64,000 nucleotides of DNA from Hahella sp018986435 (GTDB lineage: Bacteria > Pseudomonadota > Gammaproteobacteria > Pseudomonadales > Oleiphilaceae): contig NZ_CP192738.1 of assembly GCF_050749805.1 (NCBI RefSeq), positions 1,674,001 through 1,738,000 on the forward strand, in the 5' to 3' direction. Of the stretch, positions 31,139 through 41,138 are shown piece after piece; position 1 is the stretch's first letter, and every line of letters starts with the position of its first letter. The position numbers and the translations under genes were made by a program. Below the pieces are notes generated by a model. That model saw only the letters and a program-made list of their open reading frames with translations, was not told the DNA's origin and searched no databases.

Positions 31139-32515
31139 TCAGACTCCCGCTGCTTTCTCCAGCTCGGCGATGCCTTGTTCGATGTAGTCCAGCAACCGCT
31201 GCATGGACGGCAGGGTTCTGCGGCAGGCGGTGAAGCCGAACTCCAGCTGGTCGCGATAGCTTACCAGCGTGATGTTCAATGCGGCGTAATCCACCGGGAT
31301 TGATACCGGATACATGCCTTCCAGACGCGCGCCATTCCAGTACAGCGGCTTGTCCGGGCCGGGCACGTTGGATATCACCACATTGAACGCCTGCCATTTG
31401 GGCGCGAGGCCTGTCAGCAGATTTAAGCCCGAAGGCGCCAGGGTGAGGGCCGTGTAATTGACTGCTTCTTCCGGCGTCATCTGACGAAAGCGTTCTTTGG
31501 ACTCCCGCGCAGAAGCCTGGGTCACCGCCAATCGACGCACCGGGTCGGCGATGTGGGTGCCGAGGTTGGCCAGAATCATGGCGATTTGGTTGCCGCTGTC
31601 GCTGTCATCCTGGCGGATGGACATGGGCGCCATGGCGATCAAGGGCTGATCGGGCAACGCCTGGCGACTGAGCAAATAGTTACGCAAAGCGCTGCCGCAC
31701 ACCGCCAGCACCACGTCGTTGACCGTGGCCTGGAACGCCTTGCCGATCGCCTTAAAGCGTTCCAGCGCGTAGGACTGGGCGGCGAATCGGCGTGAGCCGG
31801 TAATGCGCTGATTGAGAATGCTTTGCGGCGCGCGGAAGATCAGGCCAGCGCCGCTGTCATCGCGGGCTTTCAGCAGGTTCTTGCCCAGTTCTCTGACCAG
31901 CGTGGGGACCGTGGCGATTTGTTTGCTGGCGCCTTCCACCAGTTGCGACAGACTGTGAACCAGATCGCCGGCAGTGGGGGCGTGCGCCTCGCGAGCTGGT
32001 CTGGCGTCTTTTGATATCGCCCAGATCGGCGGCATCTCCGTCGCGGTAGGATCGAAAGAATACGATTTCACGCACATGCGCATGGCGGCGACGCCGTCCA
32101 GCATACAGTGATGCGCTTTGTAGTACACCGCGAAGCGGCGTCCGCGAATGCCTTCAATCAGATGGCATTCCCACATGGGGCGCTCACGGTCCATCAGGTT
32201 GCTGTGTTCTGCGGAGACATGCGCGAGCAGTTCCCGGATGCGGCCGGGCTTGGGCAGCGCCTCATGGCGGAAATGGTGCTCAAGATCAAACTGGGCGTCA
32301 GTATCCCAATAGTAACGCCCCCAACGCTGGCGCAGGCGGCGGTTGAACGGCGGCTGCGGCGTGGCGTAGGCGCGCAGTTGCTGCGCCAGCTCCGTCATGT
32401 ATTTGGCGTCGGCGTCGTCAGGGAAACTGAAAATATGGAGACCGCCGACATGCATAGGCTGTTGGCGCTTTTCCAGCCAGAGGAATATCTGGTCGACTGG
32501 ACTGAGTGGGGTCAT
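31139..32515 (-). CDS. Wax ester synthase/diacylglycerol acyltransferase (WS/DGAT)
   Basis: A 458-residue bifunctional acyltransferase. The catalytic HHxxxDG motif is complete (His135, His136, Asp140, Gly141). The N-terminal SPVDQIFLWLE, the PMW variant of the PLW motif at residues 113-115, and NVPGPDKPLY with its following ND-like region all match the family. It esterifies fatty alcohols or diacylglycerol with acyl-CoA to make wax esters or triacylglycerol. A fatty acyl-CoA reductase that could supply the alcohol is encoded at 57.2 kb. AGGAAG precedes the ATG. Confidence 0.92.
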   Translation of the reverse strand: MTPLSPVDQIFLWLEKRQQPMHVGGLHIFSFPDDADAKYMTELAQQLRAYATPQPPFNRRLRQRWGRYYWDTDAQFDLEHHFRHEALPKPGRIRELLAHVSAEHSNLMDRERPMWECHLIEGIRGRRFAVYYKAHHCMLDGVAAMRMCVKSYSFDPTATEMPPIWAISKDARPAREAHAPTAGDLVHSLSQLVEGASKQIATVPTLVRELGKNLLKARDDSGAGLIFRAPQSILNQRITGSRRFAAQSYALERFKAIGKAFQATVNDVVLAVCGSALRNYLLSRQALPDQPLIAMAPMSIRQDDSDSGNQIAMILANLGTHIADPVRRLAVTQASARESKERFRQMTPEEAVNYTALTLAPSGLNLLTGLAPKWQAFNVVISNVPGPDKPLYWNGARLEGMYPVSIPVDYAALNITLVSYRDQLEFGFTACRRTLPSMQRLLDYIEQGIAELEKAAGV

Positions 32516-32749
32516 AACGTCTACTTCCTGGTGTGATGTGCTTTTTAGTTGTTATGCAAATTCGTTGTTATTGAATTTAATCGTCACGGCAAATTAACTG
32601 CCGCTACAAAGCCTGTAGCCAACCCTGGAGTTAAAGCTAAGTCTTTGAGACGGTTCAGTTTGGCGGAAGCCGGAACGGCTGACAACTGCTATCGCAGCCC
32701 GCAAGCGGCTGTATCTCGCTTGCGGGAAAACGGGAGACTGGCTGGGGGG

Positions 32750-33964
32750 TCAATTTTTAGGTTTGAAGGGGTCGTTATCCTCCTCGTCGTCCTCTTCAAT
32801 TTCCTGCAGGCTGAGAGAAAAGCCGCTGCTGGGCTTCTTGGCCGCCAGTTCTTCGGGGCCGGCGTCCTCAACTTTTTCATCGCCCAGGCTGGTGGGAACT
32901 TCCACCCCGGCGTGCAGTTTGATGCGCAGACGCAGGTTGTTGGCGGAGTCGGCGTTTTTCAGGGCTTCCTCCACGCTGATTTTTTCCTGTTGCACCAGCT
33001 TGAACAGCGCTGCGTCAAAGGTTTGCATGCCTATGTTTTCCGACTTCTGCATGATCTCTTTGATGCCGTCGATATCGCCGCGCAGAATTAGTTCACTGAC
33101 TGTGGGCGTACCCAGCAGAATCTCGATGGCGGCGGTGCGCTTGCCGTCAATCGTTGGCACCAGACGTTGAGAGACGAAGGCTCTTAGGTTCAGCGACAAG
33201 TCCATCAGCAACTGATTACGCCGCTCTTCCGGAAAGAAGTTGATGATGCGGTCCAGCGCCTGGTTGGAGTTGTTGGCGTGCAGAGTGGAAATACACAGGT
33301 GCCCGGTTTCCGCGAAAGCCAGCGCGTGCTCCATGGTTTCCCGGTCGCGGATCTCGCCGATCAGAATCACGTCCGGCGCCTGCCGCAGGGTGTTTTTCAG
33401 CGCGTTATGGTAGCTGCGCGTATCGACGCCCACTTCCCGCTGGTTGATGATGCTTTTCTTGTGCTTGTGAATGAACTCCACCGGGTCTTCGATAGTAATG
33501 ATATGGCCGCCGCTATTGCTGTTGCGGTGATCGATCAGCGCCGCCAGAGAGGTGGACTTGCCGGAGCCGGTAGCGCCGACGAACAGAATCAGACCCCGTT
33601 TCGACATCAATACTTCTTTCAGGATAGGGGGCAGCCCCAGGCTGTCAGCGTTGGGAATATCGGTCACGATATTACGGGCGACGATGGAGACTTCATTGCG
33701 CTGTTTAAAGATGTTGACCCGGAAACGGCCAACCTGGGGAATGCTGTACGCCAGGTTCATTTCCAGCTCATGGGCGAACTGCTCACGCTGCTCTTCATCC
33801 ATGATGGAGTTGGCGATTTCCATGATTCTGCCCGGCGGAATAGGGGTTTTATCGATGGGTTTCAATTTACCGTGAAATTTGGCGCAGGGCGGCGCGCCGG
33901 TGCTCAGGTAGAGGTCGGACCCGTCATTCTTGGCCAGAACGGTCAGATACTGGTTGAATTCCAT
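32750..33964 (-). CDS. pilU: Type IV pilus retraction ATPase, PilU-like
   Basis: A 404-residue PilT/PilU ATPase. It has Walker A GATGSGKST (about residues 130-138), the Asp box, Walker B LIGEIRDRETM and the His box GHLCISTLHANN. Length and the opening residues (DLYLSTGAPPCAKFHGKL) fit PilU rather than PilT. The last 45 residues are strongly acidic (EIEEDDEEDNDPF), longer than in typical PilU. In Pseudomonas pilU follows pilT; here there is no pilT neighbour, so the gene stands alone, assuming PilT is encoded elsewhere. Confidence 0.85.
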   Translation of the reverse strand: MEFNQYLTVLAKNDGSDLYLSTGAPPCAKFHGKLKPIDKTPIPPGRIMEIANSIMDEEQREQFAHELEMNLAYSIPQVGRFRVNIFKQRNEVSIVARNIVTDIPNADSLGLPPILKEVLMSKRGLILFVGATGSGKSTSLAALIDHRNSNSGGHIITIEDPVEFIHKHKKSIINQREVGVDTRSYHNALKNTLRQAPDVILIGEIRDRETMEHALAFAETGHLCISTLHANNSNQALDRIINFFPEERRNQLLMDLSLNLRAFVSQRLVPTIDGKRTAAIEILLGTPTVSELILRGDIDGIKEIMQKSENIGMQTFDAALFKLVQQEKISVEEALKNADSANNLRLRIKLHAGVEVPTSLGDEKVEDAGPEELAAKKPSSGFSLSLQEIEEDDEEDNDPFKPKN

Positions 33965-34252
33965 GCAGAAGTCTCCCGAAGTGATGTCCGGTTGGTTTGG
34001 AGCATTGTCGACTTTTTGATTTTTTTCAAAGGGCGCGTCTTTAACAGATAGACGAAAATTATCCTTCCCGCCACCACAAAATGGCCTATTGAGCGGCGCT
34101 TGCCGCTATGTAAATCTACGGCCTGTTGCGGCTGAGCTTGCAATGATTTTTCGCAGACTGCAGAAACAGGGAGCGTAAAGTTAGAAAAGTTGGCTGTATG
34201 ACATATAGTTTTTATAACGCATGATTTTCCCGGGGAAAGAAATCAACGGCTC

Positions 34253-36799
34253 ATGCAGCTAATTCGCTACTCTATCAACTTCGTTCTGTTGCTTGCGCTG
34301 TATTACCTGGGTGGTCGCCTGGGATTGCTGCTGGATGTGTATTACGGCGGCGTAACGCCATTGTGGCCGCCCTCAGGGCTGGCGCTGGCGATGATTTGGT
34401 TCAGCGGCTGGCGCTGGGCGCCGGTCATCATCGTAGGCGAATTGCTGTCGGCGATGACCTTGCATCAGTCGATTCTCAACGGCGTTATCGGCGGCATTGG
34501 CCAGCTCAGCGAAGTCGCCTGTGCGATGCTGATGATCCGTTACTTTGGCATCACCCCTTATCTCAGCAGCGTCGGCGACAGCCTGCGCTTCATCGGCCTG
34601 GCCGCCTTGCTGGCGCCGCTGTTCGGCGCGGGATTAGGCGTGGCGGGACAACTCTCCAGTGGACTGATCACTCCCGAACAGGCCGGAGCGACCTGGATGA
34701 CCTGGTGGCTGGGCGACTCCATCGGCATCATGATTGTCACTCCGCTGATTCGATTCTGGTGGATAGAGCCGCCGTCCGGCTATCGTCTGGTGTTGCGCTG
34801 GCTGACTCAGACTTCCTGGGTGGCCATGTTCTTCACCGCCGCCTTCGTGATTATTCCCGACAAGGCGTGGACCCTGTTTTTTCTGTTGCTGCCTTATGTC
34901 GTCTATACCTCCATCACCCTGGGTAAGCAGGGCGCGAGCCTGAGTCTGGTCGCGCTGGCGGCGCTGGTGTTGGGCGAGGGCGCGCAAGGCGTCTCCAGCG
35001 ACTTTATGATCAGTGTGAAAATGGCGTTCGTTGGAACCTGCACCTTGCTGGCTTATGTGGTGACCGCCAACTTTGAAACCAATCGCACCATCCGCAGCAT
35101 GCTGGCCACGGAGCGCAACCGGCTGCGGACCACGCTGATGTCGATCAGCGACGGCGTGATCAAAGTCGATGAACGCGCCCATGTAGTGTTTATGAATCCC
35201 ATGGCGGAGCAGCTGACTGGATGGAGCGAGCGCGCGGCCATGGAGAAGCCCTTCGTGGTGATCTGTCCTCTCAAAACGTTGAAAGAGCCTGGGCATCCCG
35301 CAAATCCGGTGGAGTTTTTCCTGGCGCAGACGCAACGCGATGCGCAGATAGAGAGTTATGCCTTTGAGTCCGCTGAAGATGGCTCCCGAACCCTGGAAAC
35401 CCGCATTCGCCGGGTCGTCGGCGGTGGAGGACGGGGCGACCGACTCAGCAACGGCGCCGTGATCGTGTTGCGGGATATCAGCGATGAAGTGCGGTTGCGT
35501 CGGCAATTGGAGCATCAGGCGTTGCATGACCCGCTGACCGATCTGCCCAATCGCCGTGCTTTGGACAATTATCTGCACCGGCTGTTAAGCGAGAACACCA
35601 ACCATCTGGTGTCGGGCCTGCTCTATATCGATCTGGACCAATTCAAACTGATTAATGACACCTGCGGCCATGAGGTGGGCGATCTGTTGCTGAAAAAGCT
35701 GTCGTCCCTGTTGCGCAAGAATACGCCGGAGCGCGGCATGCTGGCGCGCATCAGTGGCGATGAATTCGCGCTGGTGATTGAGGGCGTCACCGAAGCGCAA
35801 ACGCTGGCGGTGGCGGAGCAGGTGCGACAGACCATTTCACACTGTCAGTTGGCCTACGAGGATCTGGTGTTTTCCGTGGGCGCCAGCATTGGCGTCACCT
35901 TTATCACGGATCAGGACAATAGCCGTCAAGCGGTGCTGTCCCGCGCTGATATCGCCTGTTATCAGGCCAAGGAAAGCGGGCGCGACAGAGTCAGAGTCTA
36001 CCATGCCGGCGATACTGTCATGATGCGTTATCACGGCGAACTGGAATGGTTGTCGCAGTTGAAAAACGCTATCCAGATGGGACAGTTCGAGCTGTACCAG
36101 CAGGGCATTTTCTGTGTGGATGAAAACGGCGATGCGGTGGACATGCCGGGATGTGAAGTGTTGATTCGCCTGCGGCGACAGGATGAGATGGTCAGTCCTG
36201 GCAGCTTCATTCCTGTGGCGGAGCGTTTTGGGTTTATGCCCATCATCGATCGCTGGGTGACGGAAACCCTGTTCCGACGCATGTCCAGCAGCGTGGGGCT
36301 GGAGTTTATCTATAACGTTAATTTAAGTGGCGCCACATTTAACGATCATGGCTTCTTCAAAGAGGTGGAAGGCTGGGCGGAGAAGTATCGCATCGATCGC
36401 TCCCGTGTCTGCTTTGAAGTAACGGAGAGTGTGGCGTTGGCCGATATCGCCCAGACGCGGGAGATAATCCGCAGCATGGCGCAGAAGGGATACCGCTTCG
36501 CCTTGGATGACTTTGGCAGTGGTTCCGCCAGCTATGGCTATCTGAGCGAATTGCCAGTGAATTACGTCAAGCTGGACGGTGGTTTCGTACGTCGGGTGCT
36601 GGAAGATCCGTCTGCGGAAATCGTGATTGAATCTCTGGTCAAAATCGCCCGCTTACGCAGCATGCATTGTATCGCCGAATGTGTGGAAAGCCGGGATATC
36701 GCCTGCCGCATGGTGAAGTTGGGGATTCCGGTCTTGCAGGGCTTTTTCTATGACCGACCTCAACCCATGGGGCCGGTCACAAAAAACGAGGGGAAGTGA
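34253..36799 (+). CDS. MASE1-PAS-GGDEF-EAL c-di-GMP signalling protein
   Basis: An 848-residue membrane protein. Residues about 1-280 form a MASE1 sensor of about eight helices. A PAS domain follows (about 285-400), then GGDEF (about 420-585) and EAL (about 600-840). The GGDEF signature is SGDEF (501-505) and there is no RxxD inhibitory site before it. The EAL signature is EVL (Glu635), and the downstream DDFGSG (Asp752, Asp753) and FEVTES motifs are intact. Phosphodiesterase activity is therefore plausible and cyclase activity possible. RBS GGGGAAAG is near the start. Which activity dominates cannot be read. Confidence 0.9.
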   Translation: MQLIRYSINFVLLLALYYLGGRLGLLLDVYYGGVTPLWPPSGLALAMIWFSGWRWAPVIIVGELLSAMTLHQSILNGVIGGIGQLSEVACAMLMIRYFGITPYLSSVGDSLRFIGLAALLAPLFGAGLGVAGQLSSGLITPEQAGATWMTWWLGDSIGIMIVTPLIRFWWIEPPSGYRLVLRWLTQTSWVAMFFTAAFVIIPDKAWTLFFLLLPYVVYTSITLGKQGASLSLVALAALVLGEGAQGVSSDFMISVKMAFVGTCTLLAYVVTANFETNRTIRSMLATERNRLRTTLMSISDGVIKVDERAHVVFMNPMAEQLTGWSERAAMEKPFVVICPLKTLKEPGHPANPVEFFLAQTQRDAQIESYAFESAEDGSRTLETRIRRVVGGGGRGDRLSNGAVIVLRDISDEVRLRRQLEHQALHDPLTDLPNRRALDNYLHRLLSENTNHLVSGLLYIDLDQFKLINDTCGHEVGDLLLKKLSSLLRKNTPERGMLARISGDEFALVIEGVTEAQTLAVAEQVRQTISHCQLAYEDLVFSVGASIGVTFITDQDNSRQAVLSRADIACYQAKESGRDRVRVYHAGDTVMMRYHGELEWLSQLKNAIQMGQFELYQQGIFCVDENGDAVDMPGCEVLIRLRRQDEMVSPGSFIPVAERFGFMPIIDRWVTETLFRRMSSSVGLEFIYNVNLSGATFNDHGFFKEVEGWAEKYRIDRSRVCFEVTESVALADIAQTREIIRSMAQKGYRFALDDFGSGSASYGYLSELPVNYVKLDGGFVRRVLEDPSAEIVIESLVKIARLRSMHCIAECVESRDIACRMVKLGIPVLQGFFYDRPQPMGPVTKNEGK

Positions 36800-36852
36800 A
36801 GGGCGTGGATCTTGGCGGCCAATGATGACCGCCAGTTTCCGTCAATCAGCAC

Positions 36853-37677
36853 TTAGAATGTTTCGCTGACTTCCGCAGCGTTATGCTCCATGATCTGGGG
36901 CGCGCCGTACACCGCCACCTGATCGTTCAGGTAAATCAACTCGACGCGACGGTTCTTCTCATGGTGAGAGGAGGTCAGCAACGGCTCGCGGCTTCCCCAG
37001 CCGAAAACTTCCACCTGCTCGGGGCGAGCGCCGTTGTTCAACAGGTAATCCGCTACACGCTGCGCACGCTCTGCAGAAAGTCGCTCGTTGTAAGAGGCCT
37101 GGCCGGATGCGTCAGTATGTCCGTGTATTTGGATTTGGTAGTTAGGGTGCACGCTAAGAAAATCCGCATGCTGTTTCAGCGCCGACATATCTTCCTGGTT
37201 CAGATTGGATTTCTCCAATGGGTAGAAGATAACGCGGGGTTGAGGTGGTTCGACGTCTGCGAACTGGTTCGCGCCGCCATACTCTTTTTCCAGGGCTGCG
37301 GCTGTTGCGTCGTCAAGTACTAGAACAGTCATATCATTTCCCTCCGTGGTCGAGGCGCTTGTTACTTCGGTTGTTGTGCTGTCAGAAGTTGTTCCTGCAG
37401 CGTTTATTGTTTCAGCGGCGTTCGATGTCGTTATTTCTGGGTTGTCATCGGCCTGGGATAAACCGTAGCTATACAGCTCATCGGCTTCCGAAGTTGACAC
37501 ATCCCTATTATTGTCGGCGACTTCCACGTTATGGGCCGCTGACTTTACAGCAAAGTCTTCGGAAGGTGAAGACTCCGGCGTTAGATTTTGCGAGCTGCAC
37601 GCTGCGATCATGGCCACGGAAAACAGAGTGGCGCTGATGCGAGTGAATTTATTTGGGTTCAGTACGGGGTGTTTCAT
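36853..37677 (-). CDS. OmpA-like outer-membrane lipoprotein
   Basis: A 274-residue lipoprotein: signal peptide with lipobox MIAAC (Cys27), then a long low-complexity Ser/Thr/Glu-rich linker (about 28-145), then an OmpA-C peptidoglycan-binding domain (about 150-260). The last domain holds HGHTDASGQASYNERLSAERA and the NRRVELIYL end. Such Pal-like proteins tie the outer membrane to peptidoglycan. The long linker (about 120 residues) is unusual and could span to a surface role. Monocistronic. Confidence 0.87.
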   Translation of the reverse strand: MKHPVLNPNKFTRISATLFSVAMIAACSSQNLTPESSPSEDFAVKSAAHNVEVADNNRDVSTSEADELYSYGLSQADDNPEITTSNAAETINAAGTTSDSTTTEVTSASTTEGNDMTVLVLDDATAAALEKEYGGANQFADVEPPQPRVIFYPLEKSNLNQEDMSALKQHADFLSVHPNYQIQIHGHTDASGQASYNERLSAERAQRVADYLLNNGARPEQVEVFGWGSREPLLTSSHHEKNRRVELIYLNDQVAVYGAPQIMEHNAAEVSETF

Positions 37678-37799
37678 GTCTCTGTCCTGTTCTGTTGTTG
37701 CCTTGTGATTGTCATTACAACAACGAAATCAGGCGCGACGATGGGGGCTCCCAGGGCAATGCGCTGACGAATCATGGCCAAATGTGGCGGAGGCCCTGA

Positions 37800-38618
37800 T
37801 CAGGCGAGAAGGCGCTTAGCCTCCGCCTGTGCGCACAGCGGTATGAGCCAATTGAGCAATTGCAGCCGCAACCAGTGCGGGTCTTCCACCGGCAGATCGT
37901 GCCCGGCTGTAGGATGCGTGACGCAACGGGTTTGCCAGGCCTGCGCCATGGCGATAGAGCATTCCGGGTCCACCAGTTTGTCGCCAAGACTGCACAAAAT
38001 CAGGCAGGGCCGGTTCGGCGCGAAATCAAACGGGCAACTAAAGCGCGCCGCCGCCGCCAGCTGACGCAGAGCATTAACCGTGCGCACCGGGCGCTCACGG
38101 CTCCAACCGGTCCAGAGACGCAGGCGCTCACGGGTGCGCAATAAAGGAGACAGCGTGAGCTGCATAATAAGCTTTTCCCGACGGGCGGTGGTGACGCCGA
38201 CGCCTTTCAGCACCTTGGGCCATACACGCAGCCGCAGGCGACTCCAGGGCGCGCCATAGGGACGCATGCTGGCGTTGATCAGCGCCAGTCCCGCGACTTC
38301 TTCAGGATGATCATAGGTCCATTGCGTGGCTAACATGCCCCCCATGGATAAACCCACCAGCACCAGTGGGCGCTGCGTTTGCCAGTTTTCTCGCAGCCCG
38401 GAGATCATACTGGCGATAGTGGCGGGGGTGGTTTCCTGGTTGCGAACGCCGTTGCCTGGGATATCCAGGGTGCGCACGCGAACGTCCAGACCCTTTGCGT
38501 CCAGGGCCTCCTGCAACAGGGCGTCGAAGCCTTCCCAGTGGCGCCCGTCCCGCATCCATCCCCGCAGCAGGATCAAATCATATTGATCCCGCGCTGGAAA
38601 CTCATGGGCCTGGTTCAT
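37800..38618 (-). CDS. Alpha/beta hydrolase
   Basis: A 272-residue alpha/beta-hydrolase-fold protein with the nucleophile elbow GLSMGG (Ser near residue 95), an oxyanion-type segment ILLRGWMRDGRHW at the start, and a C-terminal His in TAGHDLPVEDPHW. No signal peptide is seen. Its ATG is two bases after the stop of the M14 peptidase gene, so the two are co-translated. The substrate is unknown. Confidence 0.85.
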   Translation of the reverse strand: MNQAHEFPARDQYDLILLRGWMRDGRHWEGFDALLQEALDAKGLDVRVRTLDIPGNGVRNQETTPATIASMISGLRENWQTQRPLVLVGLSMGGMLATQWTYDHPEEVAGLALINASMRPYGAPWSRLRLRVWPKVLKGVGVTTARREKLIMQLTLSPLLRTRERLRLWTGWSRERPVRTVNALRQLAAAARFSCPFDFAPNRPCLILCSLGDKLVDPECSIAMAQAWQTRCVTHPTAGHDLPVEDPHWLRLQLLNWLIPLCAQAEAKRLLA

Positions 38619-38620
38619 AA

Positions 38621-39661
38621 TCAGGACTCATACCACAGGGATAACGCCGCCAGTTCATAGTGCTTGCGCTGGCGTTTGTCCGGCAGCCAGTTGCCGTAAG
38701 AACGCACGGCGTTTTTCAGAAAGTCGATGAAGATAAGGTGGCGACGCAGTACGCGGCGCAATCGATGGGGAAGCACGGGATGGAAGAAGCCCAGTAACTG
38801 GATAAGCTGGCGCGGATTCTTTTTGATCCAGAGCCAGGAGCCCATTTCCATAGTGATAGGCAGGAACAGGCGGTTGGCGGCTTTCGCCTCCATGTACAAG
38901 TAGTCCCATAAATCGCCATGGGAGGTGTAGACCCGGGACTGCGGTTCGAAGGTGTAGACATGGTTGGGATAGGTTTCGAACAGCAGGTTACGCAGCGCGA
39001 AGATCTCCGGCAGGTGATAAATCGGCTCTTTACTGTAGGCGTAAGGAAACCAGATCTGATCGTTGAAACCGAAGCCGGAGTGACAGTCCAGCGCCATGCT
39101 GAACGGCGCCGGAAACAGGCGTTCCCGAATAAAGTCACAGAGAGCCACCGCCTCTTTTTGCATCGGCTGTCCCTTCTGGCCGCGATACCAGGGAATGCGC
39201 GTGGTCAGGCGGTGGCCGCCCAGCAGGGGCGGGACGCGGGCTTCGGCGTCCACCGGGGCGTTACGCATCAAATCTATGCCATTGCCGTTGGCGCGGGTCT
39301 TGCGCATCATGCCGGCAGGGTTAAGGGCGGGAAGAAAATAAAGTTGCAGGTGGTTCAGCTCTTCCTTCAGTCCCTCATCCCAGATCAGCTGCTTCAACAG
39401 GGATTCCATGAAGGCCAGGATAACCTGCGTGCCTATTTTTTCCAGACCGTGCACGCCGCCAGTGAGAGCCAGCGCGGGCTTGTCGGGGCCAGCGGAGCCG
39501 ACTTTGATCAGGTACAGCGGCAGTCGGTAGCCGCGAAATTCAACGGTATCCAGAATTTCGTGCTGGACATTGCCGCCGCCGAGTTCAATTAACTGCTGGA
39601 TTTTATTCAGTTCATTAACCGGAAAATGAATTTTCGGATACATAAAGCTGAGGGGTCCCAT
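38621..39661 (-). CDS. M14-family zinc carboxypeptidase-like protein
   Basis: A 346-residue protein with M14 metallocarboxypeptidase features: zinc ligands His71 and Glu74 (GGVHGLEKIG), the third ligand His194 (LDCHSGFG), the NPAG motif near residue 114, and the catalytic Glu272 (TMEMGS). No signal peptide is seen, so it is probably cytoplasmic. Members cleave C-terminal residues or peptidoglycan peptides, or deacylate small molecules. The start may instead be Met7 at 39643; neither has a clear ribosome-binding site. It heads a two-gene operon with the hydrolase. Confidence 0.82.
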   Translation of the reverse strand: MGPLSFMYPKIHFPVNELNKIQQLIELGGGNVQHEILDTVEFRGYRLPLYLIKVGSAGPDKPALALTGGVHGLEKIGTQVILAFMESLLKQLIWDEGLKEELNHLQLYFLPALNPAGMMRKTRANGNGIDLMRNAPVDAEARVPPLLGGHRLTTRIPWYRGQKGQPMQKEAVALCDFIRERLFPAPFSMALDCHSGFGFNDQIWFPYAYSKEPIYHLPEIFALRNLLFETYPNHVYTFEPQSRVYTSHGDLWDYLYMEAKAANRLFLPITMEMGSWLWIKKNPRQLIQLLGFFHPVLPHRLRRVLRRHLIFIDFLKNAVRSYGNWLPDKRQRKHYELAALSLWYES

Positions 39662-39866
39662 TCAGTCAGACGTCCGCCGAGCGTCGCAACGCCGTCGTCA
39701 GGTGGAAAGCGGCGTCGCATCCTTTCAATAAAGGGTAGAGCCTATGCTGTAATCATGAAAGTACTGTGACGTAATCGTCCGATAGAATGAAAATTGCGTT
39801 AAACCTTAGCCGCCGATCTGTAACTATGCTTATAATTCGGTAGTAAGTGTGTATGAGGTGTATAGA

Positions 39867-40685
39867 ATGTTTCGTCGGACGTTATTGATTTTAGCGCTCA
39901 GCTTCGCCTGTCAGGCTAACGCGGACTCCCTGGCGCCGGAGCATGAAATGCGCAGATTGTTATTTGTCGCCGAAGAGAGCATCGAAGCGGAAAGGTTCGC
40001 CCAGGCGCAGGAGGCGCTGGATAAAGTTGCCGAGCTCAACATTACGCCAACGGTCCAATACTATTTCTACCGGGGACGGGTGGCGATGAAATCGGGCGAG
40101 TACGAGAAAGCGCGGGAAGCCTTTGTTCGTTACGTCAATCTCGCTGGCAGTGAAGGCGAGTACTACGAGGAGAGCCTGCGCTCCATTACGCGTCTGGATG
40201 ACCAGCTCAAGCCGCCCAAGCAAACGGCGGAGTCCACCTCCATCGATTGGAGCAAAGTGGTGGAGAACGGCAGCGGCGAATACCTGCAGAAGCTGCGAGG
40301 ACTATACCTGGCGGGATCGGATCAGAGCGCGTTGGTGCAACACATCAACAGCCTGTTGGCCGCCAATGTCTACATCCCCTCCCGCATACGCAAGCTGAAT
40401 GAAGAAGAAGGCATCGTTTACCGCGTCAGCGTTAACTCACGGAACGAAATCGTCCTGCAGGAAACCAATTACCTGAGCGCGAACGTCAGCCACAATGTCT
40501 CCCGCTTTAAGGTGTTTGGCGTCGATCCCTATGTGCGCACCGGCTGCGATTTGAATCAGCGCGCCTGTTGGCTGTGGAATCCTGAAAATCAGGATGAAAA
40601 ATGGCTGATGATCACGGAAAACAAAAGTGCGGTGGATGAGTTGAGCCGCGCTATGACGGAACTGATAAAACTGCTGCAAAGCTGA
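39867..40685 (+). CDS. Periplasmic TPR-like protein
   Basis: A 272-residue exported protein. The signal peptide is MFRRTLLILALSFACQANA. Residues about 30-110 show two TPR-like helical pairs (AERFAQAQEALDKVAE and SGEYEKAREAFVRYV). The C-terminal half, from about residue 150, has no recognised family but includes two cysteines (CDLNQRACW) that may form a disulfide. ATG 39867 is preferred to an upstream in-frame GTG at 39849 because GAGGTG is well placed. Role unknown. Confidence 0.7.
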   Translation: MFRRTLLILALSFACQANADSLAPEHEMRRLLFVAEESIEAERFAQAQEALDKVAELNITPTVQYYFYRGRVAMKSGEYEKAREAFVRYVNLAGSEGEYYEESLRSITRLDDQLKPPKQTAESTSIDWSKVVENGSGEYLQKLRGLYLAGSDQSALVQHINSLLAANVYIPSRIRKLNEEEGIVYRVSVNSRNEIVLQETNYLSANVSHNVSRFKVFGVDPYVRTGCDLNQRACWLWNPENQDEKWLMITENKSAVDELSRAMTELIKLLQS

Positions 40686-40726
40686 TAATGGCGCGGTGCG
40701 GGGTTAACAGACGCCGCGCCGCATTT

Positions 40727-41008
40727 CTAACGGACTGGGTTGTTGGCTTTGATGGGCTGAACTGGCGTTGATTGGGCGACCATCGGCGCGCGCGACCACT
40801 TCACTTCTTCACTACAGGTTTCAGAATACGCGCATACCGAAGAGACGGCGCTGACCGGCGTCGCTTTTTCCAGGTTCGCCTGAGGCAGGCTGAAATCGTA
40901 TCTCTTTTCCTTGGTCGGCGGCGTTCCTTGCAATTTGGACACGATGGCGCTCGTCAGTATGAAGCACAGACCGATCAGGGCCGCTTTGCAAAATGAAAAT
41001 CGAATCAT
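40727..41008 (-). CDS. Small exported or membrane-anchored hypothetical protein
   Basis: A 93-residue protein with one N-terminal hydrophobic segment (CKAALIGLCFILTSAIV) that serves as signal or anchor, then a polar proline-rich tail with a CAYSETC cysteine pair. No family is recognised and the ribosome-binding site is weak. It is convergent with the TPR-like gene. It is supported mainly by its plausible export signal and by being the only open frame in the gap. Confidence 0.5.
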   Translation of the reverse strand: MIRFSFCKAALIGLCFILTSAIVSKLQGTPPTKEKRYDFSLPQANLEKATPVSAVSSVCAYSETCSEEVKWSRAPMVAQSTPVQPIKANNPVR

Positions 41009-41138
41009 AAAAAGGGCTTTCTGGCGCTGACACTTTATGTATCTAAGCGCTGTTAACAGGAGAGTTACCTCAAGTATCTCCTAAAACGCCCAATGCGAAA
41101 GCGGGCTTCTGTGAAACACTGTCAAATGTACGCTGACG

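Noticed and set aside
34634..35578. 314-codon open frame opposite the GGDEF-EAL gene
   Set aside because: It is a shadow within conserved MASE1 and PAS coding sequence.
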